From positions 620,001 to 684,000 of the forward strand of contig JAZARR010000206.1 in assembly GCA_037389465.1 (NCBI GenBank): a DNA stretch of 64,000 nucleotides, read 5' to 3'. The notes below the pieces were generated by a model. It had not been told where the DNA came from. It saw only the letters and a program-made list of their open reading frames with translations, and ran no database searches. Of this stretch, positions 23,205 through 42,197 are shown one piece after another (the first letter of the stretch is position 1; each line of letters begins with the position of its first letter). The translations under genes were made by a program, and so were the position numbers. This DNA comes from Baylisascaris procyonis (taxonomy: Eukaryota; Nematoda; Chromadorea; Rhabditida; Ascarididae).

Positions 23205-26200
23205 GTACTAACTTAAACATTACTTTAATCAAATCACATAGTACCATTTGGGTGTCTTTTTATAGCTACGAGGTTTTGAATCGTACGGCGAAGATTTATC
23301 CAGAAGACGAGGCGATGCAATACGGCAATTCAACAACAACAGGAATATTGTTGGCATTGAATGCGACGTTGTCCCATTCAAATAGCTATGATATTACGGG
23401 TGTTTTGAATCCAGAATTAGGTCCAGTACAGAGTCATCTTGCACTCGCACTTGCTATCGCATGGATTCTTGTGTTCTTCGGTGTTTTTAAGGGAATTGGG
23501 TCTATCGGTTGGGCTGTCACAATCACAGCCACCTTGCCGTATCTTTTGGTTAGCTTTTTTTTTTTCATTAAAACGATTTGAGGAGCTTCTTTGAAAGTAT
23601 AAAAGCTATAGTGAATAACGTGATCGCTTAAAGTGTTGATTGAATGATGTTTCAAAACTTGTGATTTATAGTAATACCAGTGATACTAGAGTAGTAAATA
23701 GTAATGCTTTTAGAAGGTTGTGATGGTAACAGCAATAATGGCGAAAGCAGTAATGGTAGTAATAACAGTAATAGCAGTAATGGTAGGCGCAATAGTAGTA
23801 TTAGTAAAAGAAATTTCAAAAAGAATAAAGAAAGAGTTCAGAAATCCGACAGACAGACACATAGACACAAGCAAGACATACATACAGATACGACATTGTC
23901 ACAACATGCATTACAAACAAAAACTCACAAAAGGGAGTTTAGAACGACAATTTCTAATGTTTTATGGATGCGCGTAATTGAGAGGAGACATAGGCTGTTA
24001 ACGGGAGGAAACTTTTTAATACTTCATAAATTTTGAGAAAAAAACTTATGATCGAAGTGGGCTTGTAATCAGAGGTTTACGGTAAAATGAGAGGCGTTAT
24101 ACGATATATATATATATATATATGAGACGTGTTCATTTTAAGCTCGGTATTCTTTTGCTACGCGGAATTTCATTACCTGGCGCTAATGAAGGCCTTGCGT
24201 TTCTCTTCAAACCGAAAATGGAAGAACTTTGGTCAATACCGGTTCGTTGTTTCTTCTTCTTTTTGACTCATATCCTCATCGAAAAGGATATTCGATGAAT
24301 CATGACTTAGATGATAAATAAACACCGCCCCCCTTATCATCCTCTAAAGGAGATATAAGTGAAGAAGGCTTCCAAAGGTACCCGTAAACCTTTGCTGGGT
24401 GCAGTTTATTTACCCAAATTACATTCATCTTCTGCTACTCCTATAAGCGAAGCGCTGCTCTAAATCCGTTTACTTTTTTTATGACTGATATTAATGCAAT
24501 TTATTAGTAGTCTGCCTTCATAATAAATCCGAAAAAAAGAGTATCTATTTGGCAATAAAGTAGCCGGAACTTTCTAGTGGATCAGGAAGGAATACCTTTA
24601 TATGAGAAGAAGAAAAAGAGAAAGAGAGAGAGAGAGAGAGAGAGACTTCAGCGTTAATCGAGAAGTGTTTTTCGAAAATTTTGAATCATGTTGAGACATC
24701 CTTTCTACATATGTATGAATTCGTTTCCCCTCACAGTGATGCAGATACAGCGAGATCCACAATAGACTCCGGCATGGCATCAAAAAGGAGTCGAAATTCG
24801 GTGTTTTTATTTTTATTTTTATTTTCAATTTTTATTTATATTAAAATCTCTTTCATTTATTTTTCCATTTTAGGCTTTGAAAATTATATAAAAAATTCAC
24901 TATCGGAATAGATCTTCTCATCCCTTTCCCTAATATACTACGATATCTAGATAAATTTCTAATTATATATTTATAGTTGTTCATTTGCATGATTGTTTAA
25001 GTCTTATAGATGTGGAAAGCGGCGGCCGAACAAGTCTTCTATTCGTTGGGTATCGATGCTGGACCATTAATCTCGATGGCTAGCTTCAGTAGATATCGTA
25101 ACAATATCTATCGTGATGCAGTTGCAGTCGTCGTTATGTAATAATCTTTGTCCTATTTTCCTATTGCTCTTAAATATTTGCATATTGATATCATTTAAAA
25201 TCGAAATAAAAAATTCATTTTTATAGGAATAAATTTAATGATACTATAAAATTTCAAGTTTCCAATTTGAAATTTAGAGAATAAACAGGAAAAATGAGCA
25301 AATATTTAAAAAAAAAAACTTTAGTTATTAGTAAGAATGAATGAATTCTTTGGTGAAAATTTCTATCTACTATATATGCTAGCAAATACTTCGATGTTCA
25401 CGGGAGAAAAAAAAAGAGCTCTCTCTCTCGTGCAAGTCATCTGCACTAGATTAGACGGGATTTGAGTGTCTCGAACATCCATCCAAGCGTTCTAAATCTT
25501 TAGACATCCTGAGTTCTTAGTCGTTTTAAATCCTGCAACGCCTAGAGCCTCGAAATGGCCCGAATTTTCTCTTCTGAAAGTCATTAGAAGATATTCCTTT
25601 GTTTAATGACCATAAAATCATATCCCTCAATGGAACTACAATGAGACAAATGTTTTTTAAACGATCCTTTCATGTTTTTCTCATCAACAAACAAAAAAGA
25701 ATTAATAGTGTACATTTCAGAAATACGTTTACGAGTGTTCTCGCTGGAATGGTAATTTTTTCATTCGTTGGCTTCCTAGCACAGAGTCAAAATCAACCTA
25801 TTAACGCAATTTTACGTTCGTTTTTTTTTGGAATTTTTTAACACTAATATTTAGGAAATTAAAATTATATCACTTAAAATTGAATAGTAAAAATGTATTT
25901 TAAAATTCTGACTATTAATGTAATAAGCGGAGTGGATAGAGAGTACTTCAATCCCTTAGTTTTGACTAATAAATTCTGGAAAATATCAAAGCAGCGGATT
26001 GCGCTGGCAATTGGGAAGGTTGACTAGGTCACTGGATTAGAAATTTTAGAGATAACTTAAACGAGAATTTTCAAAAATTCTTATTGAAAATCTGCACTTT
26101 TTTTTTCATGAGAGCATTAAAAAAACCGTTATTATATTTACATTTATTTTTAGAAGATTTTTTTCCCTCTCTTATAATTTATTTTGCGATTCTTCCATTT

Positions 26201-29200
26201 TGTTCGATCACTTTAAATGGTACTTTCATTCATACACGAAGAGAACTATTGACGAAATAATTTTTTTCAATTTTTTTTTAAATTTTTTAAAAGAAATTAT
26301 TTTTAAACAATTGAAACAATTTTTTAAAGATTTCGATTTTTAATTTAAATTTTTAAAGATTAAAAAAAATAATTTTTTAAAGATTGAAACAATTTAAAGA
26401 AATAAAATTTTTAAAAGAAACAATTGACGAAATAAGATCAAATATTTCTAAATAATCGATTTATTGCGAATCTTTGCTTCCCATAGTTAGAATTTTATTT
26501 ATATAATTTCGAAGAGGACATAGTTTGTGTCAATCATATATTTTTATGTTAAACCCTCTTTAACGATAGAGAAGAAGAAGAGGAATGGAAAAGGAGCTAA
26601 AGCTTCCACTTCCTGACAGTCAGCTTTTCTTGGAAGGAAGCCACAGTACCCGTATCGTTGCATCCATATCATTCTTTTGGTGACCATATCCAACTCATTC
26701 ATATATGCCTCATTTCTTAATCGAACATCAATATCTCTACTCATTTCGATCATTCTCTAAATAAATAATTTAATTTTAGAACATGATTCATTGTATATAG
26801 CGTTTACGGTTTATCCGGGAGTGACATCGTTTATGGATTTGATGGGTCCAATGTGGGCAGCACTCTTCTTTGCGATGTTGACAATTTCAGCACTCGATGC
26901 CGAATTTGCTTGGTAATTTTTTTTTTGCTTTTTATTCGAATTGTATGATTAGATTTCCGATGTATTTGTCCGATTTTCTGATTTAATAGTTTTTTTCTTA
27001 AATTATATATTTAAAATATTTCTCTCTTCATAATTGAGGGCGAAGGATGAGGGTGACATTTGCGCCGCATAATTTGTATCATTTGCGCATGACGAACGAG
27101 AATATTTCCGAATTTTTGAATAGAATAATCAGGGGAGGAGGGAGGGAGGAAGGAGGAGGTTTCATAGAAAATAACATGAGAGATGAGATTCTCTTCCTTA
27201 TCGGAGATACTGTAATGCACAGAATCGATCTAAAAGCTGAGATTTTCACGTTAATCACTTAGGATACCAACTAGGTAAATGACCGACCGGTCGAATTCGT
27301 GTTAAATCCATAAATTAATGAGTGCAGAAGCCGGTTTCGTTGGTTATAACATCTTAGTAGATGTTGGAATGCTTTATATGATAGTCAAGTGCAAGCGGAC
27401 CGGTTGAATGCTTCTTTAATATGCAAATGACCGATTGGTTGATGTAAACATATGCATATAGACCTACTAGACAAGTACAGTAATTGGCAACTACTCATAG
27501 ACATAGTATGACCGGCTTGTCTTCTATTTCTTTACCACCTTCATTTTCACTCTCCCTTATTCGCAATTTTTTTTTTACAATTTTGTGAAATTTTACAATT
27601 TCTGTGGATACAAAGGCATTCTGAATTCTTCATTTATAAATAATTTCTTTAATTTATATTTGAGGCGTATTTTGCATATAATATTTTAGGTTGGAGATGA
27701 TAATTTCATCGGTGATGAAACAATTTGGACAAGCGAATAGACGTATTGAAATACGACTTGTTGTTGGACTTTGCCTCTTTTGTTTTGTCTGCGGTCTTCC
27801 TCTCACCACTCGAGTTTGTCATTACATTTCACTTTCTTGAGAATTATAAAATTTCCGGAAGAACGATTCGAAAAATTTAAATTTAATTTGAAATTTAGCA
27901 TAATCATTTAATGTTTCATTAGTAAAATGGATTTAACTTTCGCAAAAAAAAATTCGCATTATCTGGATAGTTTGCAGAAATTTGCATATTTAGCGCTATA
28001 TTTAAAACGTTTCCAATTTATATTTTAGGGTGGTATTTTCATCTTTCATTCAATCGAAAATCTCAACGCGAATTGGAATTCATTCTCACTCAGCCTTATA
28101 CAAATTGTCGTCGTTTGTTATATTTATGGTAAATATCCTATATTGTTATTGGATCTCAAATTTTTTATTCCCCTCCACTTCCCTTCACCTATCTGCCATT
28201 ACACCATTAGACGTGTAGTTTGTAGTTGGTACACGTTGTATTTAGAAAGTAAGGACAGTATATCAAAGGAACCTATACCTACTGTAGCATTATGAAAGAA
28301 AACGTCGAAATTGAAGACAACGGATTTCAGACAGCGACTTCCTTTATAGTGACTGTTGGATATGGTACCGAAGAGCCAAGATACCTACTTGTGATCTAAC
28401 ACTGTAGTGATCATATTCACTGGTATAGTCGATTCTCGGTTACTGTACTTCACATAACGTCATTGATCTACTTATGTGCTCTTGTGCCACCCCAGGCGTT
28501 ATCTGTATAGGTAGGGCTGGCTTCGGCTCATTTATATGTCATTCGTCAGTCGTCACTCGTCTTTCGTTCTACTCATGCTTTGGGCTCGTGGTGCTCCCCA
28601 ATAAACTGCTTCTATCCCCTTGTGCCCTCGCATATTACTTACCATCAACCGACGGTTATCGGCTCTACCCTCTACCCACACTAGGTTTCACTCAACGCCG
28701 CAACTGCCAGCCACAACATCTGCGGTGTTGAGGGAGACCGAGTGTATGCAGACGACTTCCCTTATAATGCACAGGTGCAATGTGAGCGGTGTTGGCACTC
28801 TGAAGGATGCAATGCATGACTTTCATTTATCTCTACTTTTCCATTGGTATTCTTGTTTTTCTTCGCTTATATTCCGTTTCTATTCCAAATTCTTGTGGTT
28901 TTACTTTGAACCATTTTAGCTTTGTCGTAATTTTCAGACTGTAATGCAGTGTTTTTACTTTGTAAAGTAAAGAAACATTTAAGTAATATTTTCTCTATTA
29001 CAGGTGTGGATAATTTCATCGACGATATAGGTGAAATGCTACGTGTTCCAACGAGTCTAATCGAGGAAATCAGTTCGCATAATTTGAACGTAGTACAAAT
29101 TGGCTTCTGGAAGAAAGCGAAATTCTTTTTCGGTCCAACCGGTACCTATATACGATGGAGTTGGTGCCTCTTCAGTCCATGCATTCTTGGGGTTCATTCA

Positions 29201-32200
29201 TTTATAATATTCTATCGAAAATATCTTTCAAAATGCTTCACTTTATTTAACTAAAATTGAAAATATTATATTATATTAATAATAAATAAAATATTTTTAA
29301 GTTTTTAAAAGTGACTTTGATCATTGTAGATTAGAATAGATGAGTTATTTTAAATAGATGAGGATCATATCGTTGTGCAGTTATTAGAATAGATAAAATT
29401 ATTGCAGTTGTTATTATAAGTAGAGTTATAAGATTAGATAAATAAATTATTGTAATTCATAATTTTGCATAATATACTGTAAAAGAAGGCACCAACTTGC
29501 ATAGGGCACCAAAGTAAAGGAAAATGGTTCAATAAATTCCAAATTATACTGTAAAGGCATAGGGGCACCAAGGCACCAAAAGAAGGCATAAGCTATGGAT
29601 TTGTTATTAAGTAGGAAAAAATGGAATGATCTTATGCATTCTCAAAATGACTTTAGCTTTAGATATACTAACCAGATTTATGAGGCTTACGATCGTATGA
29701 AGCCTATGGTCATCTGAGTTTACATTCGCATCGAAGTTACGGTCATCTGAGGCTACGGTCATATGGGGTTGCGGCCACATGACGTTCCAATTGCATGTAA
29801 TATAGAAAATTTTCATTTTTTTTTTCCACTATCGGATTATGGTCACCTGAGATTGCGGTGGCATGGAGGTTACGGTCACGTGAGGTTACGGTCACATGAA
29901 AGCTATGGAAGATTGTGGTCGTATGACGCTTATAAAGTTTGAACGTTAATCTTTCTGCATATGAAATTTCAGGACACCTCTATTGTCTAATTCATTCATT
30001 TGAGAGCACTTTACCGATCACCGACGATTTGAGAGGTAATTGCCTGATTGTTTGATTCTAATACATGATATTGCAGTTTCTGTTAGTTGCGTCGATATTC
30101 AGTTATCAACGAGTCACATTCGAGGATTATCCACTACCGATCTATTATGAGTTGGTTGCATGGATCGCGATGATTGGACCACTCTTTGTTATACCATTGA
30201 CGGCGATACATACTATTTATGAGGCGTATAAGAATGGCAAGGTAAATTTTTATGAGAGATAAATTCCGTTAAAATATTGAATATTAAAATAAAAATATTG
30301 GATTTTATCATTCTAATTCTCTATACTATAGACGTAAGAGAAGATAAAGTTCAATGAAAATATATTCTAATTCATCATCTTTTTTTCATCATTGGCAGTT
30401 TTTTTATTCTTTCTATCATCAGTCAGAGAATTTCTATTGTTTTCAATTTTTGAAAATTTGAAAGCGTTCGAAAATTTCCTATGCGAAATTGTCTCTCGTC
30501 ACTTCCCACTAAAAACATATTTTCCCAAAATCTAAATCGATCATTATTAAGATAGTCATCTGATAAATTAGGATGCAATTGCATATTTAATTTTAAACCC
30601 TTCCACCGTCTTATCTCTTGTTTACTATATTTAAAGAAATACTAATTTAAAATGAACTAAAACTTTGAATTTTGCTGACAAATGATATTCACATATTTAT
30701 ATCAGCATTATCTAATCGGCATTTTTAATGCCTTACATTATGTTTTTTGCAGAGATAAAAATTTGATGATTTCATTTTGCATATCAGTTTCTTCGCTTGT
30801 CAATTTTTTTTTCTGGTTATCATTTTATTTGCCCATCAACTTTTATTTATATCTTGAAATTACCTTATAGAATATTTTTTTCCTCAGTGAAATTCACTTC
30901 GAAGCTTTCTAAATGAATAATTGTAGCCACTTTCGTCGGTGTTTGATAGCAGTCAATGGCGGCATAAAAAGAACGGTGAAGATTCTACTGAGCCGAAACA
31001 CACCGAAAAAGAAGAACAGGATTATTGGGTAATTCTTTTGCAACAATTCTCTCATAAATGTTTTCTTATTTATTATTTTATGCTTCTGATGTAGATGTCC
31101 TTCTGGATGCGGCTCGACGACCTTAACAACTCGGATCCCATCCTCGGTTGAATTTTATTGGCGGATGGCAGATGATGGATGGTCTTAAGTTGTGCCAATG
31201 GATTGGATATAACAAAATCCAAACTTAGCCGAATAGTGATGCTTTTATGGCAGCATTTCCTAAAATACGTTACACTATATTTTTACTTCCAACGTATTAC
31301 TAAATTATATCTATACTACGCCACGCATCTTCCCTAAGGCGCACTATTTCACCAGATACTTGATTTCTCTAATCTTATACCTATACTGTACTGTATTTTT
31401 GCCCTCTTAAAGTATACTGTAGTATACGATACTATATCTTAATATATGCCTCATAATTTCTTCTGCTATTTACTGGAAGGATGAGTTTCACGGCTGAATA
31501 TTTCAAAATAACTGGGACTTTATGCTATAGACTTATGGGAGTAGAAATACTAAATTGGGCGATGAAAGAACAACAATTTAATACGAACAACAGTCATACG
31601 GTTTTCCTGAGTAAAAAAAAGTATGAGAATAACAAATCACCGATATGTCCCAAAGTCGTAACAAATTTGCATAAGCGGAATATTTGAAAGAATTCAATAA
31701 ATCATAAAAACCATCGGATTTTTCCAAAATTTTATTCATACCTAATTAGTTTAATTAACGGAAATGCTTACATTAGTTCAACTTTCATAATAGTAGAAAA
31801 TGTAAATTTAACAAATAATTTTATATATGTAAATTCAACAAACAATTTTTGACGATTCCAAATGAAACCATGAGTGATATGTTGAAAATATATTAGAGTG
31901 TTTATATGAATAAGAAAAAAATCAAGAAATGAAGCGTTCTGTTATCTTTAAAACACAATGAAACATTCATGATAACATCGGAACATCGAATATGTCGATG
32001 ACTTTATTCCAGGGTATATATTTTACGAACTATGATACGGATAGCATATAGGTCTCACTTTTATTAGTGCCCACTTCAGAAGATCGTTGAAATTAACGTC
32101 TATAAATTATTTAATCATTTTATTTTCATTTTAGCCAAAGTTTAAATAGATGTGTAATTGTGAAATGAAAGCGTTATTCATAAAATATTCGACGAAACCA

Positions 32201-34572
32201 CTTTCGTTGTACTCTTTAATTAGTGAGTAAAGAAACCACTTTAATGAATAAGTGATTAAATTATAGGGAAATGAATCACTATAAATTTGAGAGGTTTTTT
32301 AGTCGATAGCCGATCCAGTTTCACGAGTAGCCTCTGCACGTAGACCAAATGCAACAATGGTTGATGATGTTGGCTATAATACAATGGTGGAGATGATCAA
32401 TGAATGGGCCAAGAAGAATGCGGCCACACTTGGTGATCGTTATGAACCGTCGAACGATGAACCACAACATTCACAACAAATTCCACCAAAACAATTGTTC
32501 GTTGATATTTTTTATATACATAGATTGTTATAATTTGTTTTTAATCTACCTCAATAAGAATAAGAGTTTCCTTAATGACCGTTGTTAAAGCTTGTCGAAA
32601 TAACAATTTTTAAGGCCCTCATTTGATTAGTCTAATGGTCACTAATTCGGGTCACTCAGGTCACTCTAACAAAATCGCCATCACTTGTTACCTTAACTGT
32701 TACTCGTTTCAGAGCTGAATAGGTTGTGAAAAATTTGAGATTTTATTTATGCGCTAATAAGAGCGAAATTTTTACTGTTTTGAGTAGGTAAAGGAGGGAA
32801 AAGGAATCTCGATAGTTGGCCTTCTGCTAGGATAAAGGCTGGAAACTTTTTAATTTTTTAAATCATTTCAATATGGGAAGATTTTGATGTAGGTGAGGTA
32901 AAGCAATTGACACATTTAATATCTACAGTAATCTATTCATTTAGAAATACAACATCATCGTCTTCGGCAACTAGCCGATCGGCATCTTGTCACGAGTTAA
33001 CTTTGTTTGGCGCACCACCATCCGATGGGGTCGTGCAAAAAACCGATACCGTAATTCATAAAGTACCAAGGAGGAATGATCTACGTAGAAATCGAATGAT
33101 CGAAGTTGAAACTCCATTCAGTGTCGCCAAATTTAATCTTACCTATGAGACGGTTAGTTATAACACACTTTTCCTGCGAATCCTTATGAAAAATTTAATT
33201 TAAAATCGTTTAGTTTTAAAAATTTTTCACTGAAAGCTTAGTAGAAAGTGGATATATGCTATATATTGTGGACTTAATAGAGCGTAAATTCCCACTTCAA
33301 AACATCAAAATAAAATATAAATAAATATAAATAAATTAAATATTAACCAATCGTAATAAAGATTAGATATTTAAAAAAATTTTTTTAAATGCTTAATGCT
33401 TTACTATTTGCTAATTATGATCTCGAATAAGCAAATTGATTGATCATCTAAACGATACACGAGAAAGGATGAGAAAATGTTTGTTACAATCGTCGTAATT
33501 TGCACTAGATAATATTTTTCAGGTTAACGAAAATGTCCCCACATATCAGACCGATATCCTTTCCAATACCTTTATCTCTCTCCCCCTCCCCCTCCCTCCT
33601 CCCCCCCCCCGCCCAATATGAGACGATACTTTCCACTCGCGTTATCCATTAAGTTCTTATTGCTTCCACAGAAAACTCTGGAAAACATATAATAGTAAAA
33701 ATTCAACAATTCTTTAAACGTTTCTCATATGAAGGGAAGGGTAAACAAGAAATTTTCCATTACGCATGGCGCCTGTTATTTTCTGTCTTTTGCAGCATAT
33801 TGTGCTATCAGATATTTATAAATCGAATGAGACGAAAGAAAATTTTAAAAAAAAACTTTATTTATATATTGATATATTAAATTTTTTTTTTTTTTGGATT
33901 GAATATTTTAGAAAGTTCGTTTGGAAGGGAATAAACTATGCGATGCGAATACGTCATTAGCAGTTGCAAGAAGCACATCGGCTAACGAATTAACTCTCAA
34001 TGAAAGGTATCTCAACGCTTAAATATTCCATTCAAATATTCGATGATATGACTATAGTCATTTCAATTTATATTAAACAACTCTTTAGTTATGGAATTCA
34101 ATGCAAAAAAAAATTATTATGCCTTTAAGAGTAGAAAATTTTTTAAAATTGTTTTGAATTATTTATAATATTAGAAGGGGATAGAAGGGAGGCGGGGTGA
34201 ACGATTACTTTTTGAGCGAAAAAAAGTGGAAGCTATTTGCATTTTATAAGGAATTACTTTAATTTACTTCATTTAAATTTCTTTCATTTCTCAATAAATC
34301 TACAACTCAGGCTAAACGATGAAGTTGAAATACCAGATGCGAATCGAAGCCATTCGCGTGACGCATCACCTCGTCTGTTGCAAAAAGAGCGTCGTATATC
34401 TGGTGAATGTCAAAGTATTGGATCGATATCGATCACTCCAATCGATTCATCACGGAATCGATCGAATAGCTCCGCATCTAATCCTGATTTTTCGACACTC
34501 AATCGGCGTCAGCTACTCTCTATCAAAAGGCCTAAACCGATTGACGCACCACCTCCATTCACACAGTTATAA
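19845..34572 (+). CDS. SLC6 family sodium/chloride-coupled transporter (snf-like), 19 exons
   Basis: A membrane symporter with 12 predicted membrane segments. Exons: 19845-20102, 20807-20894, 21308-21442, 22072-22212, 22554-22647, 23266-23548, 24143-24241, 25010-25137, 25721-25815, 26780-26912, 27690-27813, 28029-28128, 29004-29191, 30077-30241, 30927-31028, 32303-32496, 32945-33152, 33912-34006, 34311-34572. All join in phase: 963 residues. Family landmarks are [19 protein letters not shown] (TM1), [15 protein letters not shown] (TM2), a second external loop with cysteines and NRT, NST and NAT glycosylation sites, [13 protein letters not shown] (TM6), YRDA then INTFTS (TM7), SALDAEFAW (TM8) and GVDNFIDDI (TM10). 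Chloride-site residues (Y, Q, S, N, S) are all present. The TM1 Asp of amine transporters is Gly99, arguing against a biogenic-amine substrate. Residues 678-963 are a long Ser/Arg-rich cytoplasmic tail ending TQL. Which nematode SNF protein it matches cannot be said. Confidence 0.92.
23091..23202. repeat. TAAA microsatellite with interruptions
   Basis: About 110 bases of AAAT/TAAA repeats, with a few AAAAT interruptions near the middle. It lies in the intron before SLC6 exon 6. Confidence 0.95.
28354..28718 (+). mobile_element. LTR-like fragment (possible solo LTR) in an SLC6 intron
   Basis: This 365-base piece is less AT-rich than its surroundings. It begins TGTTG and ends CAACA, the short inverted ends typical of LTRs. 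Inside it are a TATA-like TTTATA at 28531 and AATAAA at 28600, in the order and spacing expected of U3-R-U5. I see no clear target-site duplication and no second copy in the window, so the ends are tentative. It lies between SLC6 exons 12 and 13. Confidence 0.35.
29681..29929. repeat. Degenerate minisatellite, about 17-base unit
   Basis: Diverged copies of GAGGTTACGGTCACATG follow one another in two blocks, about 29681-29785 and 29833-29929, separated by unrelated T-rich sequence. It lies in the SLC6 intron between exons 13 and 14. The preceding 29480-29600 also repeats GGCACCAA several times. Confidence 0.75.
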
Positions 34573-34847
34573 CATAATAAGGGTAGCTGCTGAATCTGTT
34601 CTTCAAAGAGATTTTCAATTTCAACGCAATTCGATCAGAAATTAAGCTACATAAGCATTCGTCCACTTATGACGTGATTATCTTTTGAGTGACCGGAAGT
34701 AAATCAATCTTAACGTTTACTGGGTCTCAGTAGTTTCTGACTGTATACTCTTATGATGGTTCCTATCCTTTTTTTTTAAATCATGGAATTGGTTCAATTT
34801 AAGCATTTTGCTTTATATTTGGAGATAATAATGCGAAAAACATAGGT

Positions 34848-34853
34848 AATAAA
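34848..34853 (+). terminator. Candidate poly(A) signal of the SLC6 gene
   Basis: AATAAA lies 275 bases after the SLC6 stop codon. No other canonical signal is closer in a better context. Confidence 0.35.
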
Positions 34854-36081
34854 AAGCCACAAGTGAAACGTTACATGAACTTCATAGAGAATTACATAGG
34901 AACATAATATTTAACTCGCTCATAAACAATTGTTCGCCACGCCTACGGTATGGAGAATCTCTTTCGTCGTCGTGGTCATAAACACCGATGAACATAAGTC
35001 GCGTAGGTTGTAAGTCGACCTATGACCATATAGTGTGCCTCTTAATCATAGATCCAAGGCTTATAATACTCACAGATTTTCAGGTTGTATAGTGGATGGA
35101 TGCGTTGCATTAATTTATAAACGATTTATTCCACTCAGAAATTCTAAATGCAACGCATATTCGAAAAAATAGGAAACGGGGATATGCACATATTTAAGAA
35201 AAATTAGTGAGGAATTAATTATAGTTTAACGGAAATTGTTCTCTCGCTGTTATATATTTTTATATTTCAAATTGTTTCATTGTGCCAGAAAGTGAACTCA
35301 GTGTATCTCGATCAGCAGTTGCGCTTATATTTCAGATGACGGGGTGGTATTCAAACGAACTATAAAGTACAAAGCGCTTATTTGGAAGGGGGAGGGGCTG
35401 TAAAATGGTGAATACGGTGGCTTTCTGAGTAAAGGTATTTCGTTTTTCTAGCCGCTAATTGCTGATAGTTTCTATATGTTAGTGATCCGACAAGGTATTT
35501 TGAGCTGTTTATATGTTTGATCATTGAAGTGGTAGAATTTGTGATGCCACTCATTGATCAAATTTACTAATTTATAAAAATCATATGTGAAAATTTTGCT
35601 CTTTTTTTTTTAAACGACAATAATAGAAAATATTTTTTGATATTTTTATAAATTTTGAAATTTAAAAATATTAAATAAGATTGATAGATAATAAATGTAT
35701 TCATATCGTACAGAAAATGAATAAATATTTCAATACAAATTTTTTTTTTTGTTGCTTCATAAAATGAACACAAAATATTTGAATATTGAAATTTTAAATG
35801 CTTAAAAGTTTTTCAGTTAGTAATAAAGTAGTAAGTGCTTTCATACATTCGTAGTATCCTCAATGAGCTCTTCCGTCTGATATTTAAATGAACGAAACCG
35901 GCAAGAAAAAAGGCCCTCTCAAATGATCGAAAAGTAGCATTTTTTGGTTTTTATATCTTCATTCGCTGTTATCCGATTTTGATAAGTCTACATTCTTTCG
36001 ACAAAATCGTAGCCGGATTTGTTGGAAATTTTATTGAGTCAACGTTCCGAAAATTCTAGTCGATCAATTCGAGGTTCAGGG

Positions 36082-36259
36082 TAGGATCATATCTTCTGAC
36101 ACATTGGATGCACCACTCGAAAAACTTGTCAACTTGCATTTATATATGAATGTTTGCAATAACAGATCCAGTAATTAGAGAATGAGTTTCTTGGAAACGA
36201 TCAAGAAAAGTTTTCTCGTAGGATCACATCTTCTGACACATTGGAAGAAAAGTTTTCTC
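36082..36259. repeat. Nested short direct duplications beside the TA array
   Basis: A 27-28 base segment with core ATCTTCTGACACATTGGA appears at about 36082-36109 and again at 36219-36246. A second word, AAGAAAAGTTTTCTC, appears at 36204 and 36245 around the second copy. Both lie just left of the TA array and the retrotransposon fragment. Confidence 0.8.
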
Positions 36260-36293
36260 CAGTCCGTGCACAAGCCGTAATATTTCTCATGTA

Positions 36294-37065
<772 letters not shown>

Positions 37066-37096
37066 TGAGATCCGTTGACTTCAACGGCTCAGTCCA

Positions 37097-37098
<2 letters not shown>

Positions 37099-37192
<94 letters not shown>
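37099..37192. repeat. AT dinucleotide array, 94 bases
   Basis: A perfect AT repeat beginning 33 bases after the stop of the retrotransposon fragment. It may be the element's own microsatellite tail or part of a pre-existing array. Confidence 0.98.
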
Positions 37193-37194
<2 letters not shown>

Positions 37195-37646
37195 AATGGA
37201 ATGCATATAAATGACAGCAATAAAACTTATTTCTTTATCATCCTCTTTGAATGCTATTATATTACTTTTGCAGTAATAATTTCGCATTAACGAGTTACTA
37301 GAACCACATAGATCCTTAAAGGCCTATTATGATGCCTCTTGGATGAACTGCATAGCTGTAAACGCCAAAAAATAGTCACCATTCTGGTAGAACACTAAAA
37401 TTCCCTCCAAACTGACTTTCAATGATGATTTCGAGGGATTTTTCACTTCATTGGATGATCTAAGAGAGGCAAACGATGATAGTCGGCTTTTTTGCAATTC
37501 ATCAATTTTTTCCCATGACAATGTGCGAAACTTTTATAGCTCAATAATAGACAAATAAGCTAATTAAATGAAAATATCACTGAAATAAATTAATAAATCC
37601 TAAGCGATAGATGGTCACAATAAATCCGATAACTTCAGAGTTTAAT

Positions 37647-42197
<4,551 letters not shown>

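Noticed and set aside
28474..28919. Overlapping open frames of 85 and 99 codons
   Set aside because: They fall in and beside the LTR-like piece, inside an intron. Neither resembles a retroelement protein.
37081..37287. Long Tyr-Ile open frames over AT arrays (also at 36201, 38589 and 47789)
   Set aside because: These are translations of dinucleotide repeats, not genes.
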